DNA from: Chloroflexota bacterium | GTDB lineage: Bacteria; Chloroflexota; Anaerolineae; Promineifilales; Promineifilaceae | Length of the DNA stretch: 39,913 nucleotides | NCBI GenBank assembly: GCA_020629055.1 | Contig: JAHDEB010000033.1 | Span: 1-39,913, forward strand | Direction of reading: 5' to 3' | Part shown: piece by piece, positions 23,716 to 31,063 of the stretch | Layout: every line of letters begins with the position of its first letter | Numbering within the stretch: the stretch's first letter is position 1 | The notes under the pieces: generated by a model | The model's input: the letters and a program-made list of their open reading frames with translations, nothing else | The model's database searches: none | Told to the model about the DNA's origin: nothing | Translations under genes and position numbers: made by a program

Positions 23716-24456
23716 CTAATTTAAAGCAGCGTCTATCCCTTCGGTGAAAACAGCGATATCTTGATCACCAGAGATCAGGCGGCCGTTTAAGAAGAACGAT
23801 GGGGTTGAAGAAACACCCAATTCACGAGCAGCTTGTTGATTGAAGCTCACGTCTTCTAAATACCGGCCACTGTCCACACAGGCATCCAGGGCATCGCTGT
23901 CCAACCCTTCAATTCCTGCTGCAACATCAGAGAAGCCGCCAGCGGTGTGAACCGCATTGGTTCCCTGCAAGCGAAATATACGGGTATGGAACTCAAGACC
24001 AAGTTCAGAGCTTTGCTCATTGGCACACATCACGGCCGCGGCCGATGGTTTGGTTAAGTCACCCAATGCGAATGGCATCACGATCCAGCGGATCTGGTTG
24101 GTATCAACATAGAGTTCGTGCAATGTTGGCGCTTTTGTGGCGGTAAAGTTTGCACAGTGAGGGCAGCCATAGTCAACGACCTCAATTAAGGTTACTTCTG
24201 AATCGGTGTTGCCGGTAATCACACAGCGTTCTGGATTCGATTCACAATAAGCGTTTGCGTTGGTAACCGTTTCACTCAAGATCGGGGTTGGTTCCGGTGC
24301 TGTGGTTGGGTTTAATGAGCCGATTACGGCCAAGGCGATCAGGGCGATCGCCGCAACACCTACGATTGAACCGATCAAGACCCAATTCGGGCCATCACTA
24401 CTAATTACTGATGATTCTTGCCGTGTCGATTTACGGCGTGGTTTCATTTTTGTCAT
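23716..24456 (-). CDS. Membrane-anchored DsbA-like thiol:disulfide oxidoreductase
   Basis: A 246-aa protein with a basic N-terminus, one transmembrane helix (about 25-48, WVLIGSIVGVAAIALIALAV) and an extracytoplasmic thioredoxin-fold domain. The active site is C98-P-H-C101 (VVDYGCPHCANF), the DsbA-type CPHC dipeptide, and the cis-Pro loop appears as GVSSTPSFFLNGRLISG. Two further Cys (C71 and C78) lie before the domain, and another pair in MCANEQ and DACVDS may form a structural disulfide. This is the DSBA/BdbD-like family of Gram-positive-type and Chloroflexota genomes. It would introduce or isomerise disulfides in secreted proteins. No DsbB/VKOR partner is adjacent. GAGGA lies about 5 nt before the ATG at 24456. 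Confidence 0.9.
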   Translation of the reverse strand: MTKMKPRRKSTRQESSVISSDGPNWVLIGSIVGVAAIALIALAVIGSLNPTTAPEPTPILSETVTNANAYCESNPERCVITGNTDSEVTLIEVVDYGCPHCANFTATKAPTLHELYVDTNQIRWIVMPFALGDLTKPSAAAVMCANEQSSELGLEFHTRIFRLQGTNAVHTAGGFSDVAAGIEGLDSDALDACVDSGRYLEDVSFNQQAARELGVSSTPSFFLNGRLISGDQDIAVFTEGIDAALN

Positions 24457-24641
24457 GTGTTCCTCTGTTAAAGGTTAAATCAAACTGGTTTTTATTGAGA
24501 CGTGTTATAGAGAAACACATCGATTAAATTAATAGAAAGGTGATGAAAACATCCCCTATGAATTTTATGCATTCTATGGAAGGTTGCACAGATTACTTAC
24601 CGACCAGTTAGAAAATCAGCGAAGTTTAGACTTATCTACAC

Positions 24642-26555
24642 CTAAACACCACTGAACTGGGTTTGATACAGCTTGGCATACAGCCCATCTTGTTCGATGA
24701 GTTGGGCATGTTCGCCACGCTCAACGATTTTGCCCGCTTCGATTACTAAAATCTGATCGGCCGCTAAAATCGTCGACAACCTGTGCGCAATCACAATGCT
24801 TGTGCGTCCTTCCATTACTCGTTGTAACGCCTCTTGAATCAGCGCTTCAGACAAGGAGTCTAGGCTGCTGGTCGCTTCGTCTAGCACCAAGATGCGTGGA
24901 TTTTTAAGAATAACCCGAGCTATGGCGATTCGTTGACGTTCACCACCGCTCAATCGATAGCCTCGTTCACCTACAACCGTGTCATACCCGTCTGTTAGAT
25001 CTGCAATGAAGTCATGGATGTTGGCCGCTTTTGCGGCCGCGATCATTTCAGCTTCAGTTGCATTCGGATTGGCATAAAGTAAATTGGCACGCACCGTATC
25101 ATAAAAAAGGTACGTTTCTTGGGTGACCATCCCGATATTTTGGGCCAAAGAGTTTAAGGTTAAATCGCGTAGATTATAGCCGTCAATGCGCACTTCCCCT
25201 TCAATCGGGTCGTACAAACGGGGGATCAGATAAGTTAAGGTCGTTTTTCCAGCACCACTTGGCCCAACCAGCGCGATCAGCTTGCCCGGTTCAATATCTA
25301 TATTGATGTCGGTCAGTGTTGGACCACTCGATTTTCGTTCGATCGTTATTTCTTCCCCGTCTAACTCTTTGCCTCGCTTAACTTTGCCCGGCCCGCCAAA
25401 GAACCTAAACCGGTCAACCTCATCTAGCCCCGGCTCGCCAGCTTCGTATGAGAAGGTGACATTTTCAAATTGGATGCGACCTGCGGCCGTCGGTAGATCA
25501 ACCGCATCTGTTTTTTCATCAATTTCAATCGGCAGGTCCAATACCTCAAATACCCGTTCGAAGCTGACCATGCTGCGTGCAAATTCTACGGGGGCATTGG
25601 TTAGCGCGGATAATGGGCCATAAAGCTGACCCAAATAGCCAGCAAAAGCGACGATGGTTCCGATCGTAAAGGTGTCGGTGTTAATCACCATCCAACCACC
25701 CACCCAATAAACGAGCGCGGTGCCGATGGCGGTTGCGATGCCTAGTCCCATAAAAAACCAGCGGCTAATCACGGCCGACTGCACCCCGATGTCGCGCACT
25801 TCGCCCGCATGGTCGCTGAACCGGTTCTTTTCACGAATTTCTCGGCCGAATAATTTGACCAAAAGTGCGCCACTCACGTTGAGCGTTTCGTTCATCGTTG
25901 AGCTCATTTCTGCACGGACCTCCATCGCGGTCCGGCGCAATTCGCGCAGCTTTGTACCAATGCGGCGAGCCATAATGATGAAGCCGGGCAACACGGCCAA
26001 TGCGATGAGCGTGAGGCGCCATTCCAAAAAGAACATGATGATCAGCGTGCCGGTCACCGAAACCGCGTTGCTTAAAATCGTGACGCTGGTGCTGGTAATG
26101 GCGCTCTGGGCCCCAACCACGTCTGTGTTCATGCGAGACATCAACTCGCCGGTCCGTGTTTGGGTAAAGAAGCGCAAAGACTGCTTTTGCATGTGTTCAT
26201 ACAGGGCAACCCGCAGGTCGAAAATAACACCTTCGCCAACTTCTGCACTGGTTCGGCGTTGCACAACCCCGATCAATCCATTAACAATCGGAATCGCCAC
26301 GAGGGCCAAAGCCAGCCATGTCAGCCGGTTTTGATCTTCATTGACCAAGGCGTTGTCGATCATATCCCGAAAGATAAGCGGGTTCAGCAAGGTCAGCCCG
26401 GTAATTAAAAGAATGGTGAGAAGCAAGACGATAATCTTGCCGATGTAGGGTTTTGCAAAATCCCAAACGCGTAACAAAAGCTCTCGGCTGACGCCGGGTT
26501 TGTCTTTTGGATTATGCGCGATGTATGAAAACCAGCCGCCGCCATGATAGCCCAT
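24642..26555 (-). CDS. ABC exporter half-transporter (fused membrane and ATPase domains)
   Basis: A 637-aa MsbA/BmrA-type exporter acting as a dimer in the cytoplasmic membrane. Six transmembrane helices occupy about residues 35-320 (IIVLLLTILLITGLTLLNP, LTLIALAVLPGFIIMARRI and others). The ATPase has Walker A GPSGAGKTT (about 430), signature LSGGERQRIAIARV (about 533), Walker B ILVLDEATSSLDSLSEA and the H-loop IVIAHRLST. Odd feature: between the first ATPase strand (FENVTFSYEAG) and LTDINIDIEPGKL there is an insert of about 40 residues (about 370-411) rich in charged residues, including DRFRFFGGPGKVKRG, which normal exporters lack. The substrate is unknown (lipid, drug or peptide). It stands alone; no partner half-transporter is nearby, so a homodimer is likely. 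Confidence 0.93.
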   Translation of the reverse strand: MGYHGGGWFSYIAHNPKDKPGVSRELLLRVWDFAKPYIGKIIVLLLTILLITGLTLLNPLIFRDMIDNALVNEDQNRLTWLALALVAIPIVNGLIGVVQRRTSAEVGEGVIFDLRVALYEHMQKQSLRFFTQTRTGELMSRMNTDVVGAQSAITSTSVTILSNAVSVTGTLIIMFFLEWRLTLIALAVLPGFIIMARRIGTKLRELRRTAMEVRAEMSSTMNETLNVSGALLVKLFGREIREKNRFSDHAGEVRDIGVQSAVISRWFFMGLGIATAIGTALVYWVGGWMVINTDTFTIGTIVAFAGYLGQLYGPLSALTNAPVEFARSMVSFERVFEVLDLPIEIDEKTDAVDLPTAAGRIQFENVTFSYEAGEPGLDEVDRFRFFGGPGKVKRGKELDGEEITIERKSSGPTLTDINIDIEPGKLIALVGPSGAGKTTLTYLIPRLYDPIEGEVRIDGYNLRDLTLNSLAQNIGMVTQETYLFYDTVRANLLYANPNATEAEMIAAAKAANIHDFIADLTDGYDTVVGERGYRLSGGERQRIAIARVILKNPRILVLDEATSSLDSLSEALIQEALQRVMEGRTSIVIAHRLSTILAADQILVIEAGKIVERGEHAQLIEQDGLYAKLYQTQFSGV

Positions 26556-26650
26556 AAATGTGGTGTGGAACCGTGTTGCGCATTAATGCTTCACGCAACA
26601 CGGTCAATATCGGAACAGAATAAAAATTGCTAACTGATGTATCACGCTAG

Positions 26651-26716
26651 AGACCAGTCAGGTTTCTATTTCCCTCTGGTTTTAAGAGCAGTTGTTTATA
26701 AAAACCTGACTGGTCT
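26651..26716. repeat. Inverted repeat, agaccagtcaggttt family
   Basis: agaccagtcaggttt (26651-26665) pairs perfectly with 26702-26716, a 15-bp stem with a 36-nt loop. It differs from the 872-904 palindrome at three arm positions, so both belong to one family. It follows the SDR gene ending at 26759 and could act as a weak terminator. Confidence 0.7.
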
Positions 26717-26758
26717 TTGCCGGGAAGCGCGTTACGTGAGTTCGTAAAGGTTGAAGCG

Positions 26759-27556
26759 TTACATCAACCCGGGGTAAGCGCCTCCATCGACCAAGACCAT
26801 TTCACCCGTCATGTAGCTGGCGGCCGAAGAACACAAGAAGCAGGCAACCTTCCCAAATTCTTCAGGTGCTCCGATCCGTTTTAGAGGAAGATTGGCCCCT
26901 AATTTCGCAGCTTCTTCATCTGGTGTGGTGCCTCGCTCATCGGCCCATTGGTTTAGTAGATACTCGATGCGGTCTGTGCGTGTGTAGCCGGGCAAGATCG
27001 AATTGGCCCGAATACCATGTGCTCCGTACTCTTGCGCCAGGGCTTTGGTTAGCCCAATCACGGCCGGCCGAATAACGTTGCTGAGCATGAGGTTGGCGAC
27101 CGGGAATTTGACCGACATGCTTGTGATCGTCAAAATCGCCCCAGAGCCACTCGCTTTTAAATGGGGTTCAGCCGCCTTCACCAGCCGTACGGCACTCATC
27201 ACCGTTAGGTCAAATGATTTTTGCCATAGGGAAATATCTGTACTATCAAATGTGCCGGCAGGGGGGCCGCCAGCATTGGTAACCAGAATGTCTAATCCCC
27301 CAAATGCAGCAACAGTCCCATCGACCAATGTTTGGGCTGCGGCATCAGCGGTTACATCGGCGGAAAGTGCCGCGACCGGTGCATCGGCCCCGTAAGATGT
27401 TTTTAATTTAGCAACGGCGGAATCTAAGCTGGCAGAATCCCGGCCGCAAATCATCACGCTCGCCCCTTCTGCAAGCAGCTGTTCAGCCGTAGCGAACCCC
27501 AGCCCTTTGCTGGCAGCGGTAACGAGGGCAACTTTTCCTTTTAATCCTAAATCCAT
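26759..27556 (-). CDS. Atypical short-chain dehydrogenase with replaced catalytic Tyr/Lys
   Basis: A 265-aa SDR. The cofactor motif ALVTAASKGLGFATAEQL, MICGRD, the NAGGPPAG loop, and the C-terminal GEMVLVDGGAYPGLM are intact, and a Ser is present in LTITSMSVKFPVA. Where classical SDRs have YxxxK, this protein reads S159-N-V-I-R163 (NLMLSNVIRPAVIGL), so both the catalytic Tyr and Lys are changed. I have seen similar LSN..R sequences in a subgroup annotated as 3-oxoacyl-ACP reductase, so this is probably a coherent subfamily rather than a decayed gene; the frame is intact. It may bind cofactor without classical chemistry or use a different acid/base. It stands alone, with the inverted repeat 26651-26716 behind it. 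Confidence 0.87.
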   Translation of the reverse strand: MDLGLKGKVALVTAASKGLGFATAEQLLAEGASVMICGRDSASLDSAVAKLKTSYGADAPVAALSADVTADAAAQTLVDGTVAAFGGLDILVTNAGGPPAGTFDSTDISLWQKSFDLTVMSAVRLVKAAEPHLKASGSGAILTITSMSVKFPVANLMLSNVIRPAVIGLTKALAQEYGAHGIRANSILPGYTRTDRIEYLLNQWADERGTTPDEEAAKLGANLPLKRIGAPEEFGKVACFLCSSAASYMTGEMVLVDGGAYPGLM

Positions 27557-27578
27557 ATTTTTTCACCAAAAATGCAAA

Positions 27579-27637
27579 ACCCGAAAGGGACCTATAAATG
27601 TCGGTAATTCTACCTCGTTTTTAGAATCCTTTCGGGT
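27579..27637 (-). terminator. Possible terminator after the cupredoxin gene
   Basis: acccgaaagg (27579-27588) pairs perfectly with cctttcgggt (27628-27637); the loop is 39 nt. On the minus strand it is followed by a T-rich stretch (ttttgcattttt). It lies about 60 bp past the stop at 27698. The loop is long, so efficiency is uncertain. Confidence 0.55.
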
Positions 27638-27697
27638 ATTTTATTTAGATTTTAGCCCTTTCAGATTTAGGCGTTGGCTACCCGGCCGTTTTAAAAC

Positions 27698-28213
27698 CTA
27701 TTCATTTATAATGACGGGCAAGAAAATCGCTTCTTCATTGGGGAACGGGGTCCGTGTTGGGACAGTTCCTGGGCCACCACTTGAGGCTGAAACCACGATG
27801 CGGCCGGCCATTCCGGTTTGGGTCGTTGGGTCAAAGTGAGGGTCACAATAAAAATAATAAGTCCCTGGCTCACCAAAATCGATCGTCACGCTCCATTCAG
27901 ATGTAGAAGGGGATTCCGTTGTAAATCCATCTGGTACCGATCCACCAGGAACAGTGCTATCAAACACCAAATTATGGTAACCTTGTCCGGTGTTGGTGAA
28001 TGTTACAGACTCACCTTCTTCAATGTTAATAATATTGGGGGTAAACTCATTAACCCCAGTTGCGGTTCCAACAGATGCATCGTTGATGATTCCCCATTGG
28101 GCTGCACTGATGGTGGTTGCTAAGGTCAGCAGTGATGCTAAAAACACGACTGATCCTAAAATTGTAGAACCCCAAAATACAAACCGCTTTTTGTTTGGAC
28201 TTTCGATCTCCAT
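27698..28213 (-). CDS. Secreted cupredoxin (plastocyanin/azurin-like blue-copper protein)
   Basis: A 171-aa exported electron-transfer or copper-binding protein. A hydrophobic N-terminal segment (WGSTILGSVVFLASLLTLATTISA) serves as signal or anchor. The cupredoxin fold has the four type-1 copper ligands: His in GQGYHNLVF, Cys and His in YYFYCDPH, and Met in TGMAGRIVV. After the domain, a Pro/Thr-rich linker leads to the C-terminus EEAIFLPVIINE, resembling the tail VYLFPTLIR of the repeat protein at 18149. The frame has an earlier ATG at 28240, but AAAGGAG sits 9 nt before ATG 28213, so I use 28213. The partner is unknown; such proteins shuttle electrons to oxidases or carry copper. It diverges from the SPFH gene. 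Confidence 0.88.
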   Translation of the reverse strand: MEIESPNKKRFVFWGSTILGSVVFLASLLTLATTISAAQWGIINDASVGTATGVNEFTPNIINIEEGESVTFTNTGQGYHNLVFDSTVPGGSVPDGFTTESPSTSEWSVTIDFGEPGTYYFYCDPHFDPTTQTGMAGRIVVSASSGGPGTVPTRTPFPNEEAIFLPVIINE

Positions 28214-28240
28214 GATATTTTTCTCCTTTGGTCTATTCAT

Positions 28241-28539
28241 GTAGAAGCAGGGGGCACGAGAATTAATTGATTGCAGAAAATTCTAATGCCTCTTTTTGCC
28301 AATACTTATCTTGGCGGCCAACCGATTCAATCTAGCCAGGTCGTACCGTTTTTGAAAAGTCGGCCGGTAACTTTATCCTGTTGATCGAATTAAAACTGTA
28401 AAATATATCAACTTTTGAAACTGAATTTAGGGATCAGCGTATTGTGCTCTGTAACCCTTTTTGGCTGGCACTGGTCTCACTTTGATCGGTGTCAGCCATT
28501 TTAATATTGTGTGTGATGTGATTTTTTTGGAGGATTATT
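28241..28539. other. Divergent intergenic region
   Basis: 299 bp between the cupredoxin frame (minus) and the SPFH gene (plus). It contains the plus-strand promoter 28482-28510 and an imperfect inverted repeat ggctggcac (28463-28471) / gtgtcagcc (28489-28497) flanking its -35 box, a possible operator. No small gene is seen. Confidence 0.5.
28482..28510 (+). promoter_or_regulatory. Promoter of the SPFH gene
   Basis: TTGATC (28482-28487), 17-bp spacer, TATTGT (28505-28510). The TGGAGG ribosome binding site (28528-28533) follows about 18 nt later. Confidence 0.55.
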
Positions 28540-29721
28540 GTGGAAAACGCAACAAATCGTTTAAGTAGTTTAAGGTGGCTGGCCTATTTGGTTCTGGCCG
28601 GTGTGATAATTCTTTTCTTGTTTAGCTTTCTTGGACAATTCTTCTATTTTCTAGAACGAGTTGAAGAGGACCAAATCGGCGTAAAGTTTAGATCAGGTCG
28701 AATCGAAGAGGTTGTCAACCCAGGTGTCTACAGTGCATTTGGTCTGTATGTGGATGTTCAGACCATTTCACGTAACGGTGTACCGTTTCAAGTTGAAGAC
28801 CCTGAAATTATCACCAAAGATAAGCAGCGGATCGGTCTAGTCGTCAGCGGAGACGTTTTCCGGCCGACAGACTTTGATATCGTTCGCAACAAGTGGTCTG
28901 AATATCGTAGCATCTATCAAAATGATGTATTGGCTCAGGAACGTGTCGCCCAATTGGCACGGCAGTCGATGAAAGTTTGTGTCGGTGACCGCACATTCGA
29001 TGACAACATTATCGGTACGGCACGAGACGCACTACGAGCTTGTATTGATGAAGAAGTGAATAAGTTGGCAGAAGAGTTCGGCCTGTCCATTCGGAACTTG
29101 GTTGTCCCTGAAGTGATCTTGTCACCTGAGGTTCAAACAGCTTTAGACGCGATTGTACAAAGTCGACTGTTGACAGAAAAAGCGGCTCAAGACGAATTGC
29201 GTCAACGGGCAGAAGCACGTTCAGAGCAGGCGCGCCAAGAAGGTGAGATTATCGTTGAACAGTCTCGTATTCAAGAGCAAGCTCGCCAAGAGACTCAACT
29301 GGCGCAGCTAGAGCAACAAAGGTTGCAGGCGCAACTAGCCGTTATTGACGCGGAACGTGCCAATGATCTGGCTCGGTTAGAGACTGAAAGACAGACGATT
29401 GAGGCGCAAAAGACCAATGAGTTATTGGCGGCCGAGCGACAAATTGAAATTAATGCGGCTGCGGCAGATGCGGCGGCGGCTCGTGCAAGAGGTACGTTGG
29501 CTGTAGATGCTGCCTTGGCAGAACTATATTCTCGGAACCCAGAGCTGTTGCAACTGCGCATTATCGAAGCGAATGCCAGCGCTTTAAATCCGACCGACAA
29601 GGTGATTTTCTCGCCTGAAGGTGTGGCTCCGACCATTGTGTTGCCAGGCCCTGGCATTGTTCCTACGGTTGATACAACCCCGAATCAAGCCCCTGCAGCG
29701 GATACAGGCGCTGACAACTAA
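28540..29721 (+). CDS. SPFH/band-7 (prohibitin/stomatin-like) membrane protein
   Basis: A 393-aa membrane-scaffold protein. One N-terminal transmembrane helix (about 14-38, LAYLVLAGVIILFLFSFLGQFF) is followed by the SPFH domain (about 40-215), with DQIGVKFRSGRIEEVVNPGVY, VQTISRNGVPFQVEDPEIITKD and the later RNLVVPEVILSPEVQTAL. Residues about 205-340 form a long Glu/Gln/Ala/Arg coiled-coil (AEARSEQARQEGEIIVEQSR and onwards) that would drive ring or cage oligomerisation. The tail is Pro/Ala-rich (PGPGIVPTVDTTPNQAP). Such proteins organise membrane microdomains or regulate proteases; no NfeD or FtsH partner is adjacent. The start is GTG at 28540 with GGAGG 6 nt upstream. A terminator follows. 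Confidence 0.92.
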   Translation: MENATNRLSSLRWLAYLVLAGVIILFLFSFLGQFFYFLERVEEDQIGVKFRSGRIEEVVNPGVYSAFGLYVDVQTISRNGVPFQVEDPEIITKDKQRIGLVVSGDVFRPTDFDIVRNKWSEYRSIYQNDVLAQERVAQLARQSMKVCVGDRTFDDNIIGTARDALRACIDEEVNKLAEEFGLSIRNLVVPEVILSPEVQTALDAIVQSRLLTEKAAQDELRQRAEARSEQARQEGEIIVEQSRIQEQARQETQLAQLEQQRLQAQLAVIDAERANDLARLETERQTIEAQKTNELLAAERQIEINAAAADAAAARARGTLAVDAALAELYSRNPELLQLRIIEANASALNPTDKVIFSPEGVAPTIVLPGPGIVPTVDTTPNQAPAADTGADN

Positions 29722-29749
29722 TTTCGGCGACATTGTTTATGAACATTCA

Positions 29750-29790
29750 AAGGCTCGGCCGGTATCAAAATCGGTCGGGCCTTTTTTTTG
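29750..29790 (+). terminator. Rho-independent terminator of the SPFH gene
   Basis: aaggctcggccg (29750-29761) pairs with cggtcgggcctt (29772-29783) with two G-T wobbles and is followed by eight Ts. It lies about 30 bp past the stop at 29721, on the plus strand, and also shields the convergent gene that ends at 29797. Confidence 0.9.
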
Positions 29791-29796
29791 TTTAGG

Positions 29797-30945
29797 CTAC
29801 AGCCCTAATGCGCTCCGGCCGACCGACTCCATCGCCGCATCCCCGGATGGAGGGTGCATCGTACCGGCGCGTACATCTCTGAAAAACCGTTCTAACGGCA
29901 GATCGCGAGAGATGCTGGCACCGCCTGCAATTTGCAATGCTTTATCGGTGACGAGGGCTGCGGTGTTTGTGGCGACCGTTTTGGCGGCCGCGATGCGGGG
30001 CAGCATCGCTTTGCGTAGCTCCATATGAACCCCGCCTGTTTCCCACATTGCGGCTACATCAAGCAGTAATGCGGTTGCGGCTTGCAGGGCAGAGTCCAGT
30101 TCGCCGATTTGGCGCTGGATGCCGGGTAAAGTGGCGATCGGTTTGCCCAAGGCTGTGGGAACCCGCTCGAGAGCGTATTGAATGATGGCGTTGCGGGCAC
30201 CGACCGCTCCACCCAAATAGGTGGCGGCCATCAGCAGGCCGAACCAATTGTTCGGCACCGCTTGGGTGTTAGGGCGCACGGCTAAATTTGAAACGGGGAC
30301 AACAACATTTTCTAAATATAGATCGTTGCTATCGCTGGCGCGCAGGCTGAGCGCATTTCCCCAGGTATGTTCCCAACGTAATCCGGGGCTGTTTGTGTCG
30401 ACATAGAGATTGATCACCCCATCGTCTGACCCTAATTTCAAGATCATGTGGGTTAGATGTTTGCCGCCGGTAATCCAATTTTTGTGACCATTAATGATGT
30501 AATTTTGACCGTCGGCCGACTTTTCACCATAGGTTTGAAACGCGCCGCCTCGTGAAGGGCTCCCCATTTTAGGTTCGCTGGCAACATTATTTAGTAAGAT
30601 CCCATCGCTTACGGCCGCTTGTGCGACTTTTTCAAAGATGTGGTCGGGCCAACTGCGCACGTCCGCTTCGTGCCCAAGCACCTGCATCGTCATAGATGCC
30701 ACCAGCCCGGTTGATGTGCTGCCGCTTGATAGGATGAGGTGGGATTCGACACATGTTCGCATTGAAAGGCCGAATCCCCCAAACGATTTAGGGATATTAA
30801 ATTTTGAGTAGCCGGATGATTTAAGATCGGCCGCATCTTGTGCCGGAAACTTTCCGGCCGCATCGGCTGCGTCTGCGCGGCTCCCGATCTTTGACGCTAG
30901 GTCTGTAGCAATTGCAATCGCTTCGTCATGTGTTAAATCACTCAT
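29797..30945 (-). CDS. Acyl-CoA-dehydrogenase-like flavoprotein
   Basis: A 382-aa protein with the acyl-CoA dehydrogenase fold: N-terminal helical domain (DEAIAIATDLASKIGSRADAAD, then FNIPKSFGGFGLSMRTCVE), a middle beta domain (GILLNNVASEPKMGSPSRGG, NGHKNWITGGKHLTHMIL), and a C-terminal helical domain ending DALQ-type TDKALQIAGGASISRDLPLERFFRDVRAGTMHPPSG. I do not see the usual catalytic Glu context, so it may belong to the SfnB/DszC-like FMN/FAD monooxygenase branch instead of beta-oxidation; no CoA-ligase or enoyl-CoA hydratase is adjacent. The frame opens at 30975, but ATG 30945 (MSDLTHDEA) gives the normal N-terminus. A CATAAT box at 30958-30953 lies 7 nt before that ATG and no Shine-Dalgarno sequence is present, so the mRNA may be leaderless. 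Confidence 0.85.
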   Translation of the reverse strand: MSDLTHDEAIAIATDLASKIGSRADAADAAGKFPAQDAADLKSSGYSKFNIPKSFGGFGLSMRTCVESHLILSSGSTSTGLVASMTMQVLGHEADVRSWPDHIFEKVAQAAVSDGILLNNVASEPKMGSPSRGGAFQTYGEKSADGQNYIINGHKNWITGGKHLTHMILKLGSDDGVINLYVDTNSPGLRWEHTWGNALSLRASDSNDLYLENVVVPVSNLAVRPNTQAVPNNWFGLLMAATYLGGAVGARNAIIQYALERVPTALGKPIATLPGIQRQIGELDSALQAATALLLDVAAMWETGGVHMELRKAMLPRIAAAKTVATNTAALVTDKALQIAGGASISRDLPLERFFRDVRAGTMHPPSGDAAMESVGRSALGL

Positions 30946-31063
30946 GGTGGGTATTATGCGACAATCCCCATGCATAGGAAACAGAATTTACACAAAAACC
31001 AATGTTGGGGCTCAATTGATTGTGATCACGCGCATTTTGCGTTAGCGAACTAAAAACCGACCG

